This document shows, piece after piece, positions 18,104-25,206 of a DNA stretch of 40,522 nt; positions within the stretch are counted from its first letter, which is position 1; each line of letters starts with the position of its first letter. A model generated the notes under the pieces. It was not told the DNA's origin, searched no databases, and saw nothing but the letters and a program-made list of their open reading frames with translations. The DNA lies in assembly GCF_004104075.1 (NCBI RefSeq), contig NZ_QOVK01000031.1:1-40522 (forward strand), given 5' to 3'. The stretch comes from Leeuwenhoekiella polynyae. Lineage in GTDB: Bacteria; Bacteroidota; Bacteroidia; Flavobacteriales; Flavobacteriaceae. Both the position numbers and the translations under genes were made by a program.

Positions 18104-19846
18104 ATGGCTACTTCTTCTACAGAGCAATTTTTTAAAAATCCGGTGTTGGGTCATCCCGCCGGATTGTTTGTTTTATTTTTTACAGAAATGTGGGAGCGCT
18201 TCTCCTATTACGGGATGCGGGCGCTTTTGGTCTTGTTTTTAACCGCTTCTTTATTTGAAGAGGGCTGGGCCTGGCCACGGGAACATGCGTTATCACTCTA
18301 TGGTACGTATACGTCACTTGTATACCTGACACCCATTTTAGGTGGTTATATAGCCGATAAAATAATCGGTTACAGAATGGCGGTAGTTTTGGGAGCTTTA
18401 TTGATGACTTTAGGGCACGCTTCGATGGCTGTAGACAGTCATTTTGCTTTATACTTAGGCTTGTTTTTTCTCTGTGTGGGGAATGGTTTTTTTAAGCCTA
18501 CGATGACCTCTATTATTTCTCAAATGTACGAGAATCATGAGCACAAGAAAGATGGGGCTTATACCATTTATTATATGGGTGTAAATGCCGGTGCCTTCTT
18601 AGGGATTTTGCTTTGCGGTTATCTTGGTGAGCAATGGGGCTGGCATTGGGGCTTCGGTTTAGCTGGTATTTTTATGTTTGCCGGAATGCTTCAGTTTTAC
18701 TTTGCACAAAATATTTTTGGAGAGGTAGGGAAGAAGCCGGTTAAGACTGATGCTGAACAAATAACCGAAGATCCTTCCATTAAAAGAAATCCGTTTCTTG
18801 CTATAGATAAAATTTTCATCGCTGTAAGTGCACTTATTGGTTTGGTATGGATCATTAATGACCCGATGTCTAAAATTGGTGGAGCAGACGTTTTTAACTT
18901 TCAGGTAGGAAGCCTTTCCGGAAGCAACTTTATGATCCTTTTTGCGCTGGTTATTTTTATAATTCTTTTGGTTTCCAGAATTGTGCGATATGCTCCCATT
19001 GTCAGAGATCGAATGATCGCGGTATCTATTTTTGCATTTTTTACCGTGTTTTTTTGGGCTGCTTTTGAACAAGCAGGTGGGTCGATGACTATTTTTGCAA
19101 ATGATTATACAGACCGCGTCTTAGAAGGTAGTGCCGGTACTGTTTTTAGAATCTCAAACACATTTATTACCATTATTCCTTTAGGAGTGATTACTTGGGT
19201 CTTATACCTACTCTTCAAACAAACATTTGCAAAATATAGATTAGCAAATCTTATTCTTGGCGGAAGCTTTTTAATTATCTGGGTATTGGTATTGACGATG
19301 CTCTATGAACAGTATACTGCTGAATCGCCAGAGGTGCCAGCCTCGTGGTTTAGCGTCTTAAACTCGTTGTTTATCATCATTTTTGCACCGCTTTTTTCTA
19401 AGGTTTGGGAGTCTAAATACAATCCTAGTGTGGCGGTTAAATATGGAGTGGGGCTCATTTTATTAGGAATAGGTTTTGGGGCTTTGGCTTACGGAGCAAA
19501 TGATATTCCGCAGGGAGCAAAAGTCGCGTCTGTAAGTATCATTTGGTTGATTTTAGCCTATTTCTTTCACACGATGGGCGAATTATGTTTGTCACCGGTA
19601 GGGCTCTCTTATGTGAGTAAATTAGTTCCCGGTAGAATGATTGCAATGATGTATGGCGTTTGGTATCTTGCTATCGCAATAGGTAATAAATTAGCAGGAA
19701 GTACGGGCGGTATGATCGATCAGGTGACTCAAGAGTATTCCTTATCAACATTTTTCTTGTTGTTCTTGCTAATTCCTGGTGGCGCCGGAGTTTTAATTAT
19801 CTTGTTGCATCCCTTATTAAAAAAATTAATGCACGGCATTCATTAG
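18104..19846 (+). CDS. POT/PTR family proton-coupled peptide transporter (second copy)
   Basis: A 580-residue paralogue of the preceding gene. It shares the opening GHPAGLFVLFFTEMWERFSYY, the PTR signature YTIYYMGVNAGAFLG and the late segment FHTMGELCLSPVGLSYVSKLVP. It is about 110 residues longer, mainly from extra membrane-spanning and loop sequence in the middle (about residues 240-330 and 380-410), giving perhaps 14 helices. The two copies have clearly diverged, which suggests different peptide preferences rather than recent duplication. The thioredoxin-fold gene follows after 40 bases. Confidence 0.92.
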   Translation: MATSSTEQFFKNPVLGHPAGLFVLFFTEMWERFSYYGMRALLVLFLTASLFEEGWAWPREHALSLYGTYTSLVYLTPILGGYIADKIIGYRMAVVLGALLMTLGHASMAVDSHFALYLGLFFLCVGNGFFKPTMTSIISQMYENHEHKKDGAYTIYYMGVNAGAFLGILLCGYLGEQWGWHWGFGLAGIFMFAGMLQFYFAQNIFGEVGKKPVKTDAEQITEDPSIKRNPFLAIDKIFIAVSALIGLVWIINDPMSKIGGADVFNFQVGSLSGSNFMILFALVIFIILLVSRIVRYAPIVRDRMIAVSIFAFFTVFFWAAFEQAGGSMTIFANDYTDRVLEGSAGTVFRISNTFITIIPLGVITWVLYLLFKQTFAKYRLANLILGGSFLIIWVLVLTMLYEQYTAESPEVPASWFSVLNSLFIIIFAPLFSKVWESKYNPSVAVKYGVGLILLGIGFGALAYGANDIPQGAKVASVSIIWLILAYFFHTMGELCLSPVGLSYVSKLVPGRMIAMMYGVWYLAIAIGNKLAGSTGGMIDQVTQEYSLSTFFLLFLLIPGGAGVLIILLHPLLKKLMHGIH

Positions 19847-19886
19847 AATGGTCTGCTTTTTGAAACACCCTAGATTAAAGTAAATT

Positions 19887-20435
19887 ATGCAAAAAATAGT
19901 AGTCGCAATAGTCCTCTTGTTTATAGGAGCAGGAAGTCTTTCTGCACAGGAAAAAATTAAGTGGATGAGTTTTAACGAAGCCTTAAAAGCTCAGGAGAAA
20001 GAACCACGCAAGATTTTTATGGATGTCTATACAGACTGGTGTGGTCCTTGTAAATTACTGGACCAAAACACGTTTCAGAATCCTGACGTTGCTAAATATG
20101 TAAACGCTAATTACTATGCGGTAAAGTTTAATGCTGAGGGAACAGAGAGCATAAAATATCAGGATTTTGAATATACAAATCCTAGTTACGACCCTAACCG
20201 CAAAGGAAGAAACAGCCAGCATCTTTTTGCACATGCGATGAAAATAAATGCGTATCCAAGTATCGTATTTTTTGATGAAAAAGGAGATTTAATTCAACCA
20301 TTGCCGGGTTATAAAACACCACAGCAGCTTGAGTTATTTTTAAAGATGATCAAATCTGATGATTATTTAGAAATCACCACAGCGGAAGCCTGGGAAGCCT
20401 ACCAGTCTGGTTTTGAAAGTACATTTAAAAGTTAG
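19887..20435 (+). CDS. Exported thioredoxin-fold protein
   Basis: A 182-residue protein with a signal peptide (about 1-20, ending GSLSA) and a thioredoxin_7/DUF255-like domain. The active-site motif W-C-G-P-C lies at 51-55 in DVYTDWCGPCK, and the cis-Pro region appears as NAYPSIVFFD. After the domain, about 30 residues of unrecognised helix end the protein. It probably acts as a periplasmic thiol-disulfide reductase or isomerase. It is the last gene of the peptidase/POT run; the terminator-like hairpin for this strand lies inside the convergent comEC gene, 26 bases past the stop. Confidence 0.85.
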   Translation: MQKIVVAIVLLFIGAGSLSAQEKIKWMSFNEALKAQEKEPRKIFMDVYTDWCGPCKLLDQNTFQNPDVAKYVNANYYAVKFNAEGTESIKYQDFEYTNPSYDPNRKGRNSQHLFAHAMKINAYPSIVFFDEKGDLIQPLPGYKTPQQLELFLKMIKSDDYLEITTAEAWEAYQSGFESTFKS

Positions 20436-20444
20436 AGAAATCCT

Positions 20445-22478
20445 TTATTCAATCTTATAAAATCCCTTTTCATAGGTGTTATGAAAAGGGGTTTTTTGTT
20501 GCTCACACGTGAGTTTCCAGCGGTCAACAGAGCTTTTATAATTGCTTCCGTCTGCAATGATTTTTGCATTAGGATATCTTGATAGGAGTCGGTTTAAATT
20601 GAGTTTAGGTGATTGCGTGAGTACAATGTAATCTGGATTTAAACCTTCTATATTATATATTGCAAGACTGTCTATTCTTAAAATAGTATTTTTAGAATGT
20701 GTGAAAATATAGCTCAGACTGTCATTTTTAACTTCCGTAATTAACTGATTTTCCTTAAAATTTTCGATAAAACCAGGAGGGATATCTTCTGCTTCTGCGG
20801 AATAAAAAACCAGAGTTCTGGTTGGGGTTTTTTGAGTAAAGATTGTCTTCTGATACCGGTGGTTGACGTAAAATTCTGATTTAGCCTGAATGTAATTTGT
20901 CGCTATTAAAGCAACCGGTAGTGCAATCATAGTAGACAAGAATAAGGTGGTTCTTTTAAAAGTAACCTTATCAAATAATATACCTGCGGAAGTAATAACG
21001 AGATAGGTTAAGACGACTAAGACTGCTGAGAAATAAATGTTTTTTAGAAGCAGGAAGTCTATTTCCGCAATGAATGAGATGAAACGATTTAACCAAGTGA
21101 TCACGATGTCCAAACCTGTGGCTAAGAATTGAGGTAATAAATTAAGTGCCGAAAGCAATATAATTAGTAATCCGTAAATCAATAGGAAACCAATTGCTGG
21201 AAGCACCACTAAATTTGCTACAAGAAACATTCCCGGAAATTGATGAAAGTAATACAGACTCAAGGGTAAAACCCCCAGTTGTGCAGCAATACTAACCAAA
21301 ATAAGCTGCCAATAGTATTTTACTATTTTGTTTTTCGGCTCCCACAGAGCATTGAATTTAGGGTAGAGCCACATAATAAAAAATACCGCGGCATAGCTCA
21401 ATTGAAAACCAACTTCATAAATGAGTTGCGGTTGGATTAAAAGCAAAATAAAAGCTGAAGTAATTAGTGCGTTCAGTCCGGCTTGACGTTGATTTAAGAG
21501 TAGACCTAGTTGTATAAAAGTAAACATCGTTGCCGCTCTAAGAACCGAAGGAGAGAAGCCAGTAATAAATGCAAAACACCAAATGCCAACAATGATAACT
21601 GCGGTTCTAATGATGCGGCTGCTACGGTAGTTTCCTAACGGACTTAAAACGAATTGTAGTATGAGCATCAAAATACCTACGTGCAAACCAGAAACTGCCA
21701 GAATGTGTATGACACCGGCATGTATATAATCAGCTTTCAGTTCATTTGATAAATCTTGTCGCTGTCCTAAGAGCAAAGCATTAAATATAGCCTTTGAATT
21801 CGTACTAAAATCATACGGCTCTAATCTTTTGTTTATTTGATTCCTTAGTAAAGAGGCTAGTCCTTTTGCACTGTGTTTTATGGGCTTTGTTTTTAAGAAC
21901 TCAAAGGGTTTGAGGTTCACCTGAGCATAAACACCTTGACTTTCTAAATATTCTTTATAGTTAAATTGATAGGGTGCACTTGGAGGATTAATTTCTAAAA
22001 GTTGAGTTTTTGTATATAGTACATCATCAACTTGAAGTGCTGTTCCTGGGTTGAGTGAATCTTTTAAAACATTCAAAATAATCTTTCCAGAAGAATTCTT
22101 TTTGTTGATTTCATCAACCCCAGCGATAACGTTACCATCATAAAAACCCGGTTTCAAAATTTCTAGAACCTTTAATTTTAGGAGGGTTTCAGTATTATAT
22201 GCTGTTTGTTTTAAATAGTGCTTAGTGTTACGAAGTGGATTAGTCAAGTCAACTTCAATCAATCCAATACAGACAAATACACTAAAAGCGAGAATGCTAC
22301 TAATGTAGTTTTTAGTGAAATTTCGTTTTAAAATAAAATGGTTCGTAGAGAATAATACTAGAGCAACTCCAAAACTAATTAATGATGTGATTAGCGATAA
22401 ATTGAATGCAGGAGCAAGAAGGATTCCTGAAAGGAGTCCGATAAGAAGAAGTATAAGGGTGGAGTTGATGCCTTTCAT
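20445..22478 (-). CDS. comEC: ComEC/Rec2-type DNA uptake channel protein
   Basis: A 677-residue polytopic membrane protein. N-terminal helices are followed by a DUF4131-type soluble insert (about 100-200). The competence domain (about 215-500) has the marker HILAVSGLHVGI near 253-264 and many helices. The family forms the inner-membrane channel for single-stranded DNA during transformation. The C-terminal 150 residues replace the usual metallo-beta-lactamase domain: a fragment like DYIVLTQSPKLNLNRLL remains, but no HxHxDH metal site is visible, so no nuclease activity is expected. It is the last gene of a minus-strand run after surE, lpxB and the NlpC/P60 gene. A terminator-like hairpin lies in its final codons. 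Confidence 0.88.
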   Translation of the reverse strand: MKGINSTLILLLIGLLSGILLAPAFNLSLITSLISFGVALVLFSTNHFILKRNFTKNYISSILAFSVFVCIGLIEVDLTNPLRNTKHYLKQTAYNTETLLKLKVLEILKPGFYDGNVIAGVDEINKKNSSGKIILNVLKDSLNPGTALQVDDVLYTKTQLLEINPPSAPYQFNYKEYLESQGVYAQVNLKPFEFLKTKPIKHSAKGLASLLRNQINKRLEPYDFSTNSKAIFNALLLGQRQDLSNELKADYIHAGVIHILAVSGLHVGILMLILQFVLSPLGNYRSSRIIRTAVIIVGIWCFAFITGFSPSVLRAATMFTFIQLGLLLNQRQAGLNALITSAFILLLIQPQLIYEVGFQLSYAAVFFIMWLYPKFNALWEPKNKIVKYYWQLILVSIAAQLGVLPLSLYYFHQFPGMFLVANLVVLPAIGFLLIYGLLIILLSALNLLPQFLATGLDIVITWLNRFISFIAEIDFLLLKNIYFSAVLVVLTYLVITSAGILFDKVTFKRTTLFLSTMIALPVALIATNYIQAKSEFYVNHRYQKTIFTQKTPTRTLVFYSAEAEDIPPGFIENFKENQLITEVKNDSLSYIFTHSKNTILRIDSLAIYNIEGLNPDYIVLTQSPKLNLNRLLSRYPNAKIIADGSNYKSSVDRWKLTCEQQKTPFHNTYEKGFYKIE
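20461..20497 (+). terminator. Terminator hairpin embedded in the comEC 3' coding end
   Basis: CCCTTTTCATA (20464-20474) and TATGAAAAGGG (20480-20490) form a perfect 11-bp stem around GGTGT, extendable by three more pairs including one G-T, and followed by GTTTTTTG on the plus strand. It lies 26 bases after the thioredoxin-fold gene and inside the last codons of the convergent comEC gene, so it can end plus-strand transcription. On the minus strand only a short ATTTTA follows, so it would be weaker there. Confidence 0.8.
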
Positions 22479-22519
22479 CTGGCCACCAGATTTGATTAGT
22501 TTTTACAATACTAATCAAA
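22479..22519. repeat. Intergenic inverted repeats between NlpC/P60 and comEC genes
   Basis: A perfect 10-bp inverted repeat, TTTGATTAGT (22491-22500) and ACTAATCAAA (22510-22519), spans a 9-base loop. Next to it, CTGG/CCAG (22479-22489) forms a smaller hairpin just before the comEC ATG. Neither is followed by a T-run on the transcribed minus strand, so a terminator is less likely than an RNA-stability, processing or translation-control element. Confidence 0.5.
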
Positions 22520-22530
22520 AAATCAATGCG

Positions 22531-23121
22531 TTACATAATTCTTCGAGCTTCTTTAAATGCATTATTCCAGTAGCCTTCATTTAGTGAAGAGACAATAACG
22601 CCCTGTGAAGTAGAAGAATGAATAAAGAGAATTTGGCCGGGTAAAACATCTACTACAATGCCTACGTGATTGATTTGTTTGCTTCGGCGACCAGTGATAA
22701 AAAAGAGTAAATCTCCGGGAATGGCCTCATCGGTTTTAATACGTTTTCCTTCTTCGGCAATATGCCGGCTTACGCGGGGTATGCTGATGCCTTCCTCTAA
22801 AAAGGAAGTATAAACAAGACCGCTGCAATCCATTCCTTTTTCTGTAGTTCCTCCGTATTTATAAGGTGTCCCTTCATATTGGCGCGCATTATTTATGATG
22901 TTGAATCTTAAGCTGTTCTCTTCACTTTCTTTAATTTCAGACAAATAGATGAGTTCACTTTTAGAAGATTCTGAGCTTGAAATCTTGCTGTTTTTTTTAG
23001 GAGCAGTGTACTGTGTGTTTTCTACTGAAGAAACAGATTGTGTAGCTTTTTTGCTTCCACCACAACTCACTAATGCAATACTTAGCAGAATTGATAAAAG
23101 GGTTCTTTTCATATACATCAT
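22531..23121 (-). CDS. NlpC/P60 (C40) peptidase lipoprotein
   Basis: A lipid-anchored cell-wall peptidase predicted to cut peptidoglycan stem peptides. The lipobox VSC places the lipidated Cys at residue 20, followed by a Ser/Lys-rich linker to about 70. The NlpC/P60 domain has the nucleophile Cys99 in GMDCSGLV, His152 in INHVGIV and a third polar residue His168 in FIHSS. The 196-residue length is normal for the group. ATG at 23112 (MKRTLL) is an equally good or better start, since the first three residues are non-typical. It lies 20 bases after lpxB on the same strand. Confidence 0.9.
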   Translation of the reverse strand: MMYMKRTLLSILLSIALVSCGGSKKATQSVSSVENTQYTAPKKNSKISSSESSKSELIYLSEIKESEENSLRFNIINNARQYEGTPYKYGGTTEKGMDCSGLVYTSFLEEGISIPRVSRHIAEEGKRIKTDEAIPGDLLFFITGRRSKQINHVGIVVDVLPGQILFIHSSTSQGVIVSSLNEGYWNNAFKEARRIM

Positions 23122-23141
23122 CTCCTACAGAGCATTTTGAT

Positions 23142-24263
23142 TTAGTTTTTTTTAGGAATGCTGCTCGCAATTAACTGAGCTGTTTTTGCACTGGCGCCAG
23201 TACCACCCAGCTTTTTTTCTAGTTTATAATATTCGTTAAAAAGAGCTTTTCGTTTTTCTTCGTCTAAGATGTTTGATAACGCAGCTTTCAAAGATTTGGT
23301 ATTGAAGTCTGATTGAATTAATTCTTTAACCACTTCTTTGTTCATAATAAGATTTACCAGCGAAATGTAATCGAGTTTAATCACACGTTTTGCGATTTCG
23401 TAGCTTATTCTTCCGCCTTTATAACATACCACTTCAGGCACTTTAAATAATGCTGTTTCTAAAGTTGCCGTTCCTGAAGTTACCAGCGCAGCATGTGAAA
23501 CATCAAGCAGATTATACGTCTGATTCATCACGATATGCGTTCTGTTTTTTTGGAGAAAGGGTTCATAGAAATCAGCATCTTGGCTGGGAGCCCCTGCGAT
23601 TACAAATTGATATTCTTTAAAATCAGGTGTGATGCTGAGCATGATCTCAAGCATTTTTTGAATTTCTTGCTTCCGGCTTCCCGGTAACAAAGCGATAATA
23701 GGACGCTCGTCTAAATTGTGTTGTTTTCTAAAGTTTTCAGGCGAAATAGGTGTTCTCGCGCTGATCTCATCAATTAAGGGATGTCCCACAAAGTGAACAG
23801 GAAAATCGTGTTTTTCCTCATAAAAATCTTTCTCAAACGGAAGGATGACATACATCGCATCAATATCACGTTTAATAGCTTTGATGCGACCTTCTTTCCA
23901 GGCCCATATTTGCGGAGAAATATAATAATGATTGTTATAACCTTGCTCGCGAGCCCATTTTGCAATGCGTAAATTAAAACCGGGATAATCTATGTAAACT
24001 ATAACATCAGGATTGTAAGCTGCGATGTCTTTTTTACAAAAAGACAAGTTTTTTGTAATCGTACGCAGGTTCATTAAGACTTCAAGAAATCCCATAAACG
24101 CAAGATCGCGGTAATGTTTTACCAATGTACCACCTACTTTTTGCATCAAATCCCCTCCCCAGAATCTAAAATCAGCTTCAGGATCTTCAGCTAAAATAGC
24201 TTTCATCAGATTGGCTGCGTGTAAATCGCCACTGGCTTCACCTGCTATGATATAATACTTCAC
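23142..24263 (-). CDS. lpxB: Lipid-A-disaccharide synthase
   Basis: GT19 glycosyltransferase that joins UDP-2,3-diacylglucosamine and lipid X into the lipid A disaccharide at the inner membrane. The protein has 373 residues, normal for the family. It starts with GEASGDLHAANL (8-19) and has YISPQIWAWKEGR near 110-125, LLPGSRKQEI near 192-201 and the acceptor/nucleotide region SGTATLETALF followed by VPEVVCYKGG. It lies between surE (36 bases upstream) and the NlpC/P60 gene, in a minus-strand envelope operon. Confidence 0.95.
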   Translation of the reverse strand: MKYYIIAGEASGDLHAANLMKAILAEDPEADFRFWGGDLMQKVGGTLVKHYRDLAFMGFLEVLMNLRTITKNLSFCKKDIAAYNPDVIVYIDYPGFNLRIAKWAREQGYNNHYYISPQIWAWKEGRIKAIKRDIDAMYVILPFEKDFYEEKHDFPVHFVGHPLIDEISARTPISPENFRKQHNLDERPIIALLPGSRKQEIQKMLEIMLSITPDFKEYQFVIAGAPSQDADFYEPFLQKNRTHIVMNQTYNLLDVSHAALVTSGTATLETALFKVPEVVCYKGGRISYEIAKRVIKLDYISLVNLIMNKEVVKELIQSDFNTKSLKAALSNILDEEKRKALFNEYYKLEKKLGGTGASAKTAQLIASSIPKKN

Positions 24264-24299
24264 GATTTACTTGATTTTGATAGTTTACAAAAGCGAAAA

Positions 24300-25082
24300 T
24301 TACGAATTAAATTTCCAGTCATTCAGTTTATCAATAAAATGATGTGCAGTTAAATCAAACTGAACCGGCACAACAGAAACATAACCTTGAGCCAGAGCCC
24401 ACTCGTCTGTGTCTTCGCCTTTATCTTCGTTCACAAATTCACCACTTAGCCAGTAATAATCACGTCCCATAGGATTGGTGCGCTTGTCAAAATCTTCAAC
24501 CCATTGAGCGTTAGCCTGACGTCCTACTTTTATGCCTTGTATTTCGCTGGCTTTCAATTTGGGAATATTTACATTAAGTACAACTCCCTTAGGTAGCCCA
24601 TTTTTAAGAACCTCTTGAACGATTTTTTTTACATAAACATCACAATGAGAAAAGTCTGCATCTATAGCATAATCGAGTAACGAAAACCCAATAGCGGGGA
24701 TTCCTTCTACACCGGCTTCAACAGCAGCACTCATTGTGCCAGAGTAAATAACATTTATTGATGAGTTAGAACCATGGTTAATTCCGCTTACACAAATGTC
24801 TGGTTTGCGATGCATAATTTCTTGCACAGCAATCTTAACGCAATCTGCAGGGGTGCCAGAGCAACTGTATTCTTTGTGATTTTTATCTTGAAATTCTTTA
24901 ACGGGATCACAATAAATGGTGTCATTTACTGTTATAGCGTGACCCATACCGCTTTGAGGACTGTCTGGAGCTACAACAACCACATCGCCAAGCTCTTGCA
25001 TTAAAGTTATTAATCTGCGTATGCCGGGAGCGGTTATGCCGTCGTCGTTAGTGACCAGAATTAGTGGTTTTTGATTTGCCAT
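24300..25082 (-). CDS. surE: 5'/3'-nucleotidase SurE
   Basis: Metal-dependent phosphatase acting on nucleoside monophosphates and some polyphosphates in the cytoplasm. The 260-residue protein begins with ILVTNDDGITAPGI, where Asp13 and Asp14 are metal ligands. It also has APDSPQSGMGHAIT near 38-51 (metal-binding Ser) and the conserved SGINHGSNSSINVIYSGT segment near 98-115. It is the first gene of the surE-lpxB-NlpC/P60-comEC run, divergent from prc across a 124-base gap. No convincing promoter was found on the minus side; TATTTTAG is a near match. Confidence 0.95.
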   Translation of the reverse strand: MANQKPLILVTNDDGITAPGIRRLITLMQELGDVVVVAPDSPQSGMGHAITVNDTIYCDPVKEFQDKNHKEYSCSGTPADCVKIAVQEIMHRKPDICVSGINHGSNSSINVIYSGTMSAAVEAGVEGIPAIGFSLLDYAIDADFSHCDVYVKKIVQEVLKNGLPKGVVLNVNIPKLKASEIQGIKVGRQANAQWVEDFDKRTNPMGRDYYWLSGEFVNEDKGEDTDEWALAQGYVSVVPVQFDLTAHHFIDKLNDWKFNS

Positions 25083-25172
25083 TTAGTTTTGCTTTCTACC
25101 GCTAAAATACTAAATTACCAAGCCATCACGAGGCTTAACGTTTAACAAATTGTTGGCGTCAATTATGAGCCG

Positions 25173-25188
25173 TGGCACGGTTTTTAAT
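25173..25188 (+). promoter_or_regulatory. Sigma-54-like promoter candidate before prc
   Basis: TGGCACGG at 25173-25180 matches the sigma-54 -24 element exactly. At the correct spacing the -12 element reads TTAA instead of TTGC. It would start transcription near 25199, a few bases before the ATG at 25207. The half-match leaves its activity uncertain. Confidence 0.35.
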
Positions 25189-25206
25189 GTAGATTGCTAG
25201 TAAAAG

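Noticed and set aside
16675-19846. Recent tandem duplication of POT genes
   Set aside because: The two copies share motifs but differ widely in length and sequence, so they are old paralogues, not a repeat.
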